Shown here: positions 1-9,190 of the stretch, piece after piece
How the letters are laid out: each line of letters opens with the position of its first letter
Position numbering within the stretch: the first letter of the stretch is position 1
From: Physella acuta
Lineage: Eukaryota; Mollusca; Gastropoda; Physidae
Direction: 5' to 3'
Assembly: GCF_028476545.1 (NCBI RefSeq)
Contig: NW_026731887.1
Location: 194,001 to 258,000 of the forward strand
Length of the DNA: 64,000 nucleotides
Notes under the pieces: generated by a model
The model's input: the letters and a program-made list of their open reading frames with translations, nothing else
Databases searched by the model: none
What the model was told of the DNA's origin: nothing
Made by a program: the position numbers and the translations under genes

Positions 1-866
1 GGCAACTTTGTCTAATCTAAGTGGTTTGCGTGAAGAGTTTCTTTCATACAATTCTTCGGGTAGGGGCGAAGCCCCACTCCCGCGTAAGAACGTCTGAGCC
101 CCCCCCCCCCCCCCTCCCCAACTCAAAAGAAATTTCTCATCGATACTCTATTATAAAATTACCGCCTAATTAATGTGTATAATCTAAAAAGTGGTTTTCT
201 TGCAAATTCTTTAATGCAATTCTTCGCGTAGTGGCTAAGCGCGACACCAGTGTTTCTTTCAGACTTTTCCTCCCCGGAGGGGGGAACTTTTTCTAATCTA
301 AAAAGCGTTTAGCGTGCAGTTTTTTTTCAAGCATCTCTTCCGGTAGGGGCGAAGCCCCGCCCAGATTCTTCCTTTAGTCTGTATGATCTACAAATGCGAC
401 CAGTGTTTCTTTCAGATTTTTTCCTCCCCGGAGAGGGGTGGGGGTACTTGAATTTTTCGGGGTGGGGGTAGAACTTTCTGGGAGGGTGCGGACACTGGAA
501 AAAGTATATAATTATATTTCGTTGAATGGGACAGTAGTCATGTTTTGGAGGTTGTGTGTGTGTGGGGGGGGGGGGGGGGGGGCGAAGCCCCCTCCTCCCA
601 AGTAGAGTTGCCTGAAAGAAACTCTAAATGCGACTTTTGTCATGAATGAGATTAGGTGCATGGTTTAGGGATATGCCTATGACTATATTTTGTATAAATT
701 AAAGTACCGATTCTGGATAAAAATCTGTTTTCAATGTCATTTTTCGTTTCCGGTTAAATTGAATGAAGGTGGTGATTTTGGTTTTGGTTTTAGTTTAGAG
801 AAAAGAGACAGCACTATCAACCTAGCGCCCGTTGTATCCTTCCCCAACGTGCCATTTTTCTCGTCT
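1..866 (+). mobile_element. Family A G-tract repeat, copy 1 (cut by window edge)
   Basis: Non-autonomous interspersed repeat of about 1 kb with long C runs and G runs (for example C run near 100-115 and G run near 564-582). It shares blocks with copies at 867-1926 (direct), 4767-5690 (inverted) and 9191-10208 (inverted). Recognisable blocks include a GAAGCCCC motif beside the poly-C/G runs, CAGTGTTTCTTTCAGA, and a GCGGACACTGGAAAAAGTAT block. No credible coding frame: frames here are low-complexity shadows. Class unknown. Confidence 0.6.
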
Positions 867-1926
867 ATAATATTAGTTTCGCTGTCTGTGTATCTATGTA
901 TCTGTGTATCTATCTATCTATCTGACAAGAACGCTCTAGAGAAAACACAAGCAATTTAAAAACATGCATAGTTAAACGAAAACGAAATATGACGTCTTAT
1001 AGTAGAAAATAATATCTAGCCGGAGAGTGCACACAGTAATATGACGTCATTGATTCTCGAGTAAACATAGAATAAAAAGGCAATTTTGTCTAATCTAAGT
1101 GGTTTGCGTGAAGAGTTTCTTTCATACAATTCTTCGGGTAGGGGCGAAGCCCCACCTTCGCGAAAGAACGTCTAAGCCGCCCCCCCCCAACTCAAAAGAA
1201 ATTTCTTCATCGATACTCTATAATAAAAATTACCGCCTTATTAATGTGTCTAATCTTAAAAATGGTTTGCTTGCAGTTTCTTTCGTGCAATTCTTCGGGT
1301 AGTGGCTAAGCGCGACACAAGTGTTTCTTTCAGACTTTTTCCTCCCCGGAGGGGGAAACTTTTTCTAATCTAAAATGTTTAGTGTGCACAGTTTTTTTTT
1401 CATGCATCTCTTCCCCGCCCAGGTTCTTCCTTTAGTTTGTATGATCTACAAATGCGACCAGTGTTTCTTTCAGATTTTTTCCTCCCCCGTGAGGGGCGGG
1501 GGGTACTTGAATTTTTTTTTTTGGGGGGGGGGGGGAGTGGGGGGCGGGGTAGAATATTCTGGGAGGGGGCGGACACTGGAAAAAGTATATAGTTATATTT
1601 TGTTGAATGAGACGGTAGACATGTTTTGGGTGTGTGGGGGGGGGGGGGGGGCGGACCCCCCTCCTCCAAAGTAGAGTTGCCTGAAAGAAACTCTAAATGC
1701 GACTTTTGTCATGAATGAGATTAGGTGCATGGTTCAGGGATATGCCTATGACTATATTTTGTATAAATTAAAGTACCGATTCTGGATAAAAATCCGTTTT
1801 CAATGTCATTTTTTTGTTTCCGGTTAAATTGAATGAAGGTGGTGATTTTGGTCTTGGTTTTAGTTTAGAGAAAATAGACAGCACTATAAACCTAGCGCCC
1901 GTTTCCCTTCTCAACGGGCCATTTTT
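867..1926 (+). mobile_element. Family A G-tract repeat, copy 2 (most complete direct copy)
   Basis: Starts near TTAGTTTCGCTGTCTG, runs through a CTCTAGAGAAAACACAAG block and two TGACGTCA-like motifs (near 990 and 1043), then the same C-run/G-run modules as copy 1, ending near CGGGCCATTTTTTTCG. It lies head to tail with copy 1. Homopolymer lengths differ between copies while the spacers are well conserved. No transposase frame is visible, so autonomy is not supported. Confidence 0.6.
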
Positions 1927-2040
1927 TTCGTTATTTAAATAGTAGTCTATAATTTATTTTCTACTTTTTTGTGCATTATAACATAAAAGCTTGTTATTAA
2001 ATCGTTTTTTAAGATTTTTTAAAATAATTTCTATTTCTAG
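1927..2040 (+). mobile_element. Family B repeat, end fragment
   Basis: Contains the family B left block (TTATTTAAATAGTAGTCTAT, then TTTTCTACTTTTTTGTGCAT and AAAAGCTTGTTATTAAA). Fuller copies are at 5691-6245 and 61067-61508. Only about 110 bp are present here. Confidence 0.5.
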
Positions 2041-2910
2041 AAATTAGGCCTACCGAAATATCTTTTTGAATAACGAATCCGCGAGGAATCTAGTAGGCAA
2101 TATTAAAATCTAATTATCATTGCTTAGCCTTTTTACAATGAATGTGGTATATTTAAATATTTTAGCTTTTTTCGAGCGCTTTTTAGGCCTGAATTTGTAA
2201 TGTATTGTTGCTACAGATGTGGCTCCCTTGCACGTCCGCCAAAACATTGATCAGGTTTAATAATTAAATAATGTTATTAATTAAGTAATTAATTAATTAG
2301 GAACCACCTGGGCGTCCGCACTGAGACTATCACTGTAAGATTCAAAGCGTTCGAAAGTCGAGGCGATGAGAAGGAACTGAATTGCTGGAATGACTCATGT
2401 ATCGGAGAACACGTTCTAGCACTTCTATCCTGATGGATTGTAAAGGCTTACAGCTTGCCATTTCGTAAGTTAATTTTGCCATAGGTGTAAAAGGGAATGG
2501 CTATGACTAACTCACTGACAAATGAACACGTCCATCAAGTAGATGTGAACTCTAACCTCGATATGTTATTGGTGTACCTTCACTGTTTTTTTTGTGGCGG
2601 TGCACCGCCTAGAAGTGGTGGAATGCCTTGTGTGTCCCAGTGAGCCCCAGAGCTATGCCGGCGGGGGCCTGGTGCTCCAGGCAGGTTTAACCAAGCCGGA
2701 CAGGTCTGGGCGGGTGGGGCTCAGACAAAATGGTCATCCATATTGGGGGTTGTGCGATGGGTTAACTACTCGTCCACATAAACAAAGATAGATCTAGTTA
2801 CGAAAACCGAAGCCAAGTCTGAAATTAACCCAGACTTAGGAAGAAACATAGAATAAAAGCTCGGAAAAATAAACCGGGAGTGATCTCCCCTAAACTTTCT
2901 CGAATCTAAT
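2041..2910 (+). mobile_element. Family C repeat, copy 1
   Basis: An 870-bp repeat that recurs inverted at about 62201-63070. A GC-rich block at 2594-2760 (GTGGCGGTGCACCGCC, CCCAGAGCTATGCCGGCGGG) is conserved between the two copies, as is the AT-rich left part. The GC-rich block could be the 5' region of a non-LTR retrotransposon, but no protein frame supports that. Its last ~150 bp are duplicated at 4406-4556, flanking the insertion at 2911-4405. Confidence 0.55.
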
Positions 2911-4405
2911 TTTTTTTTTTTGCCGTCTGACGTTTAATAGATTTCCTTACTTACTGTCTACCCTTTTCGCGCAGGGAGGCAGTAAGAGAAGGTTGCATGA
3001 TTATATACATGAAATATTAAAATAGTTCAATACATGGCATTGCATTCAATTATACATAAGCGTTTACAAAACGTCTAAGATACCTATTTTTTCTTATGGT
3101 GTACACTTGTATGTGCCTTCATGCTCTCTAGTGGGAGGGATAAGTTACAATCTCTACAGTCATACATCGTTTCTTCTTGATGGTTTTCTGCAAAGTGTGT
3201 GCGTATGTCTTGGTAGTACCCTTTGTCTGCACAAAGATCACACTGTAAGTATCTGTAGTGGATACTTCGTTCGTGCTTTTCCCTTTCCCAGGGTGATTTA
3301 CATTGTTCTAAGCAGAACCTGCAGTGATTGAAGTCATGAATTAATCTTTTACTTTTTGTTTTTTTTCTTTTCTTCTGTAGGACTATCTTCCTTCTTCCTT
3401 TTGAAAGTTGTAGTAATGTCCATATCTGAGAACGAGAGCAGCGTGTTCGTTTTTAGGGCTTGGTGATGGTGCTGGCTGGACGGATGGCGTTTCTTGTTGG
3501 CTACTTGTTGTTGGAGGTGGCTTGGCTAATGGTGCTGCTTGTTGGCTGTTCGGTGTTGGTGCTAGCTGGGTGGGTGACGTTGTTTTTTGTAGTGTAGATT
3601 GTGCTGGTGTTTGGTTACTGGGCGTTGATCGTAAGTTGAGAGTTTGACAGCGGTTGGTCCAGTGTTCCGTTGACGAGCATGTTTGGCAGGCTTGTTTCCT
3701 GTCGTTGATCGCTATTAGAATGTTGAGTGACTTGTTTTTGTAGTTTATTTGGATGTAGTGAGGGATGGTTGATGGGTTGTCAGTGTATATAGAGAAGCTG
3801 CGGTTGGTGGTGAGGGGGATTGTGTTTATGGAGGGTTCTTTGTTGCTGTAGGGTTGTAGTGCTTGTATGAGTGTGCTGTCGTTGAGTGTGGGTGGGACCC
3901 ATCTAAGGGTTCCGTTTATTCTGTTCTTTTCGTGTAAAGTGAAGTGTAGCGTGTATGGGCCATATGTTTTGTGTGTGTTGTGTAGAGTGGTGACGTCGAA
4001 GGCAGTTGATGTAAAGAACCAAGTGTCTGCACGCCCGTAGTTTAGGAGGTAGATCTGTTGATCGCTTATCAGTTGGCGAATGATATGACCTCTCAGATTG
4101 GGTTGGCCTCTTGAGTTGATTGTGACTTGAATGGTGGGTTAGTCAGCAGGAAAGAGTTCCGGACAGTCTTCTTCAGGTAGATTCAGTATGGCGGTAGTAG
4201 CTGAAAAGGGTTGGGCCCTGGATTTCATTAAACCCCCCGGACCGTAGTCCGTGTGGCTCCTCCCCGAGTCTCTCGACCCAGGGGGAACATCCAAGGGCGC
4301 AACCCCTTTGCTGGCGTAGATTATATTTGCATATGTCGTCGAGCTAGGCTGTGACATTGTTGGATGCGTATAGGTTATCACTTGGGATAATATGGGTTAA
4401 AGACT
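2911..4405 (-). mobile_element. LINE-like insertion carrying only an ORF1-type zinc-knuckle protein
   Basis: On the minus strand a frame runs from about 4355 (MSQPSSTTYANIIYAS start) to about 3400. It contains a WVPPTL segment and a C-terminal CX2CX4HX4C zinc knuckle (CQTCSSTEHWTNRC), followed by a Pro/Ser/Thr-rich tail. The frame is not intact. The 3' end on the minus strand is a pure poly(A) (poly-T at 2910-2921), as expected of a retroposed element. No reverse transcriptase region follows: only about 490 bp separate the ORF from the tail, so this resembles an ORF1-only, HAL1-like partner of a LINE. The insert is flanked by direct repeats of about 150 bp (2757-2910 and 4406-4556). A gag-like origin is an alternative, but the poly(A) and absence of LTR-type ends argue for a LINE. 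Confidence 0.6.
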
Positions 4406-4556
4406 ATGGGTTAACTACTCGTCCACATAAACAAAGATAGATCTAGTTACGAAAACCGAAGCCAAGTCTGAAATTAACCCAGACTTAGGAAGAAACAGAA
4501 TAAAAGCTCGGAAAAATAAACCGGGAGTGATCTCCCCTAAACTTTCTCGAACCTAA
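4406..4556 (+). repeat. 150-bp direct duplicate of 2757-2910
   Basis: Almost identical to 2757-2910, with only a 2-nt indel and one or two substitutions seen. It begins ATGGGTTAACTACTCGTCC and ends CTTTCTCGAACCTAAT. The two copies bracket the LINE-like insertion, so this is either an unusually long target-site duplication or a local segmental duplication. The right part carries the family D terminal motif with its GGGAG/CTCCC hairpin. Confidence 0.75.
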
Positions 4557-4766
4557 TATATAAAGCTCAATTCTGTATATTTGTTTGTAAAAAAAAAAAC
4601 GTTGGAATTAGTTTGTCGTTGACATACTTCTATGGATTTAAGTGTTAGACTATTATCGTGCTCATAGTCTAAATTTATGAGTTAAAAAATTACTATTGAA
4701 AGTGTTGGGAAATAATTTTCATTTTTCAAACTGATAGTAATAATTATCGGCATGTTCATTAAACAC

Positions 4767-5690
4767 AATTTTTCAGAATCGGTACTTTAATTTATACAAA
4801 ATATAGTCATAGGCATATCCCTAAACCATGCACCTAATCTCATTCATGACAAAAGTCGCATTTAGAGTTTCTTTCAGGCAACTCTACTTGGGAGGAGGGG
4901 GCTTCGCCCCCCCCCCACACACACAACCTCCAAAACATGACTACTGTCCCATTCAACGAAATATAATTATATACTTTTTCCAGTGTCCGCACCCTCCCAG
5001 AAAGTTCTACCCCCACCCCGAAAAATTCAAGTACCCCCACCCCTCTCCGGGGAGGAAAAAGTCTGAAAGAAACACTGGTCGCATTTGTAGATCATACAGA
5101 CTAAAGGAAGAATCTGGGCGGGGCTTCGCCCCTACCGGAAGAGATGCTTGAAAAAAAACTGCACGCTAAACGCTTTTTAGATTAGAAAAAGTTCCCCCCT
5201 CCGGGGAGGAAAAGTCTGAAAGAAACACTGGTGTCGCGCTTAGCCACTACGCGAAGAATTGCATTAAAGAATTTGCAAGAAAACCACTTTTTAGATTATA
5301 CACATTAATTAGGCGGTAATTTTATAATAGAGTATCGATGAGAAATTTCTTTTGAGTTGGGGAGGGGGGGGGGGGGGCTCAGACGTTCTTACGCGGGAGT
5401 GGGGCTTCGCCCCTACCCGAAGAATTGTATGAAAGAAACTCTTCACGCAAACCACTTAGATTAGACAAAATTGCCTTTTTATTCAATGTTTACTCGAGAA
5501 TCAATGACGTCATATTACTGTGTGCACTCTCCGGCTTGATATTATTTTCTACCATATGACGTCATACTTCGTTTTCGTTTCACTATGCATGTTTTTAATT
5601 TGCTTGTGTTTTCTCTAGAGCGTTATTGTCAGATACATACACAGATAGATATACAGATACATAGATACACAGACAGCGAAACTATTATTA
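4767..5690 (-). mobile_element. Family A G-tract repeat, copy 3 (inverted)
   Basis: Reverse complement of the 1-690 and 867-1080 blocks: CAGAATCGGTACTTTAATTT at the left, C runs near 4906 and G runs near 5362, the CRE-like TGACGTCA near 5506, and GACAGCGAAACTATTA at the right. Together with copies 1 and 2 it makes a large imperfect inverted repeat with about 3 kb between arms. The 210 bp before it (4557-4766) hold nothing recognised. Confidence 0.6.
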
Positions 5691-6245
5691 TAGATTATAA
5701 AGAAAAGCGTGGGTCACTTTAGTATCTATTGGATACCTTTACTAATGTTAATGAAGACACCCACGCTTTTCTTTATAATTATTTAAATAGTAGTCTATAA
5801 TTTATTTTCTACTTTTTAGTGCATTATTACATAGAAGCTTGTTATTAAAACGTTTTTTTATGAATTTTTTTTCAGTACTTTACATGTTTTATTTACAATA
5901 GAGTCACATGAATAAAAACCATTGCGCGGCCACTGAACGTGATGTCGCAGCCATTGAACGTGATGGCGCAGCTATTGAACGTGATGACGCGTGTGGTGTG
6001 GTTGGATAGACATGCCTATTAATTCGTTCCAAATTTTAATTAATTCATAAAAAATGAATTAGTCATCCAATTAAGTCAAATTTAATTCCAGATTGCATTG
6101 TCTTCATGTCTTGACCCACGTACCAAATGTGAATCGTATCGGTCAAGTAGAAGTGTCCGAATTTTCACTCCTGCGTTTCGATCTAGACTGACGACAGACT
6201 GACGACTGACGACAGAGGAAGCGAGTTAAATAAAAGCTTGTAAAA
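5691..6245 (+). mobile_element. Family B stem-loop repeat, copy 2
   Basis: Begins with a stem-loop: TTATAAAGAAAAGCGTGGGT near 5695 pairs with ACCCACGCTTTTCTTTATAA near 5760, with a ~45-nt loop. The body follows: AAATAGTAGTCTATAATTTA, a (C/G)CATTGAACGTGATG repeat, TGCCTATTAATT, TCTTGACCCACGTACCAA. It ends AAATAAAAGCTTGTAAAAA. The same right end appears at 14400-14432 and 61495-61510. No coding frame. Confidence 0.6.
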
Positions 6246-6410
6246 AAGAAGCAACATTCCATCAAAACTAAAATTAGTTCTAGGAATGTTTTGAGGTGGG
6301 GGTTAAATCGCAAAAAAAAAAAAATATTTATGGATGGACTCTTAATTAAAAAAAAATTCTTCGTGAGTGATTAATTAAATTTTTGGGCTTATTTTAGTTG
6401 AGCTGACTGT
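6246..6410 (+). repeat. Short interspersed repeat shared with 63400-63560
   Basis: Shares AGTTCTAGGAATGTTTTG-like, GGTGGGGGTTAAAT, TTTATGGATGGAC and ATTCTTCGTGAG blocks with 63400-63560 in the same orientation. Not assigned to a family. Confidence 0.5.
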
Positions 6411-6472
6411 CACATAAATTAGATTCAGCTGTTTGCCAAGAGCAAACTCAGGAACGATAACTCCTGCCAGAA

Positions 6473-6551
6473 CAACAGGGATGGTCCATGGAAGATTGGT
6501 AGGTAGGCACTGAATTACCTGAAGGGAAACAATGTAAATATAGAAGGGAGA
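6473..6551 (-). pseudogene. DIS3L2 exon 12 acceptor-junction fragment, copy A
   Basis: On the minus strand this reads intron end (ACATTGTTTCCCTTCAG) and then exon start encoding VIQCLPTNLPWTIP, matching DIS3L2 coding exon 12 at 35064-35135. Homology covers about 30 nt of intron and 43 nt of exon, then stops at about 6478. At the variable position it encodes LPW, as human DIS3L2 does (LPWTIP), where the exon in this gene encodes STW. It lies 17 kb upstream of the gene in opposite orientation. Too short to encode anything. Confidence 0.75.
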
Positions 6552-6591
6552 TGACGTGGCTGTGAGTACATGTTAGAATTTACTTTGTGCA

Positions 6592-6672
6592 CAAATCAGG
6601 GATGGTCCAAAGAAGATTGGTAGGTAGCCACCGAATTACCTGAAGGGAAACAATGTAAGTATAGAATGGTGT
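6592..6672 (-). pseudogene. DIS3L2 exon 12 acceptor-junction fragment, copy B
   Basis: Second antisense copy, about 120 bp from copy A. On the minus strand CCATTCTATACTTACATTG and the CCCTTCAG acceptor are followed by exon sequence encoding VIRWLPTNLLWTIPDL. Intron and exon parts both match 35064-35140, and homology reaches slightly further into the exon (ATCCCTGATTT) than in copy A. Copies A and B share the NL-W residues against the gene's ST-W. Confidence 0.75.
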
Positions 6673-6748
6673 AGACATTAATGCTGTATATACATGACGA
6701 ATTTACTTTTGTGAGTAGTATATTAGGTCACTTTTGGACCGCAGGCGC

Positions 6749-6960
6749 CGGCGCCGGAGGTACAACGAGATATAGTAAAATACTCCGGAGGGGGAGGGGA
6801 GCCGGAGTTACAACGAGATATAGTAAAATACTCCAGGCGCAGGCGCAGACCGGAGGTACAATGACATATAGTAAAATACTCCGGAGGGGGAGGGTGATGG
6901 GCATGGGGATAGGGATGGGGAGGAGGCGCAGGCGCAGCCTGGGGGATGGGGATGGGGAGT
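6749..6960 (+). repeat. GC-rich ~49-bp tandem repeat with CCGGAG/CTCCGG stems
   Basis: Three units each read GGAG, then a TACAACGAGATATAGTAAAATA core, then CTCC. They are separated by GC-rich linkers (GGCGCCGGCGCC, AGGCGCAGGCGCAG). The ends of each unit can pair (CCGGAG with CTCCGG). A GATGGGGA-rich tail ends at about 6960. No gene function is apparent. Confidence 0.65.
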
Positions 6961-6990
6961 AGGTCAGTAGGTCAGTAGGTCAAGTGAGGG

Positions 6991-7060
6991 GGTGACCTTG
7001 TGACGTAATCACCGCAGGTGACCTTGTGACGTAATCACCATCGGTGACCTAGTTACGTCA
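6991..7060 (+). repeat. Three palindrome-framed TGACGTAA (CRE-like) units
   Basis: Two identical 23-bp units (6991-7013, 7017-7039) open with GGTGACC, contain TGACGTAA and close with TCACC, so the ends can pair (GGTGA with TCACC). A third, changed copy lies at 7043-7060 (GGTGACCTAGTTACGTCA). Spacing is 26 bp. They could bind CREB/ATF-type factors, but no promoter is recognised next to them. Confidence 0.6.
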
Positions 7061-7860
7061 TTTGTTTTTAATGAGTTTTTAATGAGTTTAATGCGTTTTT
7101 AATTAGTTTTTAATTTGTTTAATTATTATTTTTTAATTTTAATTAGTTTAATTTTTATTAACTAGATTTGATTATTTGATTATTTAATTATTTTTAAATT
7201 AGTTTTTAATTAGTTTGAATTTTTAATTTATTTTTTATTTTAATTTTGTAATTTTTATTAACTAGTTAAGTAATTTGATTATTTGTTTGATTTTAATTAA
7301 TTTGATTTTAATTTTTTAAATTTTAATTTAATTACTTTGTTTACATTTTGTTTATTTTGTTTTTAATTAGTTTAATTATTATTTTTTAATTTAAATTTGA
7401 ATTTTTTAATTAACTAGTTACGTAATTTGATTATTTTTTATTTTTTATTTTTTAATTTTAATTTTTAATTTTTTTAAATTTTTAAGTTTAATTTAATCAT
7501 TTTTTAATTAGTTTAATTATTATTATTTTATTCAAATTTGATTTTTAATTAGTTTGATTTTAAAAATTTTAATTAATTTGATTTTATTTTTCAACATTTT
7601 AAAAATTTTTTAAAAATTTTAATTTTTATTAATTTTATATTTGTTTATTTGTTTATTTGTTGTTGATTTATTGTTATTTGTTTGTTTATTTTTTAATTAG
7701 TTTAATTATTATTTTTTAATTTAATTTTTTTTTAAATTTTCTAATTTTTTACATTTAAATTTTTTTATTTTAAATTTTAAATTTATTTTGTTTTTAATTA
7801 GTTTTAATGAGTTTGTTTTAATTTATTTATTTGTTGTCTTTTTTACTTAATTTGATTTTA
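7061..7860 (+). repeat. 800-bp AT-rich low-complexity tract, nearly C-free on the + strand
   Basis: Irregular TTTTTAATTAGTTTAATT-type sequence. By eye about 2% C on the top strand and somewhat more G, so strand composition is strongly skewed. It is not a clean tandem repeat, and no gene was seen. Confidence 0.7.
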
Positions 7861-7865
7861 AATGT

Positions 7866-8090
7866 ACCAACTTTGGAACGAACAAAACCAAACACGAACA
7901 CAAAAGAAAACACAAACGCAAACACAAATACAAATACAAAACCAAACGCAAACACAACGCACATGCAACATGCAACATGCAAACGTAAACACAAACGCAA
8001 ACTCAAATACAAACACAAAATAAAACACAAACGCAAACAAACGCAAACTCAAACGCAAACGTAACGCAAACACAAATACAAACACAAAAG
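7866..8090 (+). repeat. Degenerate A/C-rich hexamer array (AAACNC type)
   Basis: About 220 bp of units like ACAAAC, GCAAAC, ACAAAT in 6-nt register, with an embedded ATGCAAC triplet near 7962. The array ends directly at the terminal inverted repeat of the family D element at 8091. Short open frames here are low-complexity artefacts. Confidence 0.7.
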
Positions 8091-8864
8091 AAATAAACCG
8101 GGAGTGATCTCCCCTAAACTTTCTCGAATATTCTTATATAAAACAACAGGGGATGGGAACTCGGGATATAGACATGATTACTTTCTCGTATATAGGGTAT
8201 AGAGAAAGTATTGTAATCGTGCAAAAAAAAAAATCGAGATTTTTACAAATCTCGACGTTTTACACCTCACTGATACGGAAAAACATAATTTTGCAATCTT
8301 GTCCGTATGTCTGTGTGTGTGTGTGTGTCTGTGTGTCTGTCCGTGTGTAAACACGATAACGTGAGTACCGTTACAGCTAGGTTGATGAAATTTCATATAT
8401 AAGTATTATATCAAAATCGTAGATCCGTATCAACTTTTGAGCGATTTCCGATAACCGGAAGTGGTACTTTTTCTACTTTGAATTTTTCAAAAGCCTATAA
8501 CTTGAGTACTATTTCAGATAGATAAATGAAATTTCACATGTAAGTAAAAGATCTAATTCTCTACCTTCTTTTAAATTTTGAGTAATTTCCGTTGACTGGA
8601 AGTAGTAATTTACGCTACTTCCGATTTCACAAAAAACTAATGTAAATTTTAAAAGTACTAATAATATTGCGCACTATTATGCACTTTTTTATTTCGCGTT
8701 CACTTGGTGTGCAATTAATTTGTCTACGAGATTTTATTCTATTTTTAAAACTTTAAGTATTTAAAATGGATTAAAAATCATGTCTATAGCCCGAGTTCCC
8801 ATCCCCTGTTATTTTATATAAGAATATTCGAGAAAGTTTAGGGGAGATCACTCCCGGTTTATTT
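8091..8864 (+). mobile_element. Family D inverted-repeat element, copy 1 (complete)
   Basis: Bounded by near-perfect inverted repeats of about 88 bp (8091-8179 and 8776-8864). The outer end is AAATAAACCGGGAGTGATCT and the inner end is GGGATATAGACATGATT. The outermost ~38 bp contain a GGGAG-TGAT-CTCCC hairpin. Inside lie TTTCTCGTATA...TATAGAGAAAG (a second hairpin), a GT-rich microsatellite near 8310-8345, and conserved blocks such as AACACGATAAC and TTTTTGAGCGATTTCCG. No transposase frame: a MITE-like or foldback non-autonomous element. Other copies: 18443-19230, 41858-42795, 59935-61598, with relatives at 29177-29840 and 32806-33610. Confidence 0.75.
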
Positions 8865-9190
8865 TCAATCCATTTTAAATACTTAAAAAAAAAATGCTTC
8901 TCCAGTTTTCTCTCCCGTCACTGAATAAAAGCAACAAGAGATACCAACACTTCCGCTAGATAACCAACATTAAATGTGATCTGCAAAGCAAAATCTCTTA
9001 AATATTAGCAAATTGTTTTATGCGGCGCCTGGGAGATCGAAACGTCTTTTAAAATATTTTGGATTTACAATAGATTCGATGATAACATTGACGACAACAT
9101 CGACGACAACATCGACTGGAGCGACGACAGCGATGCTGTTTATAGTACTTTTTTAGTAGTGAGTCATGATAAAATTATTGCAATAATAAT
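8865..9190. other. No gene recognised
   Basis: Unique-looking AT-rich sequence. The only structure seen is a short GACAACATCGAC tandem repeat at 9076-9135. Confidence 0.5.

Noticed and set aside
1375-1674. Gly- and Pro-rich frames in the G/C-run elements (also 4828-5151, 9215-9756, 22111-22471, 63097-63501)
   Set aside because: Encoded by homopolymer runs in interspersed repeats; no conserved domain.
2757-4556. LTR retroelement reading of the 150-bp direct repeats
   Set aside because: Repeats lack TG/CA ends, belong partly to a family C copy outside the insert, and the insert ends in a poly(A). A LINE-like insertion fits better.
8091-8864. Hammerhead ribozyme in the conserved terminal hairpin
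   Set aside because: The CTGATGA and GAAA core elements are not present in the needed arrangement.
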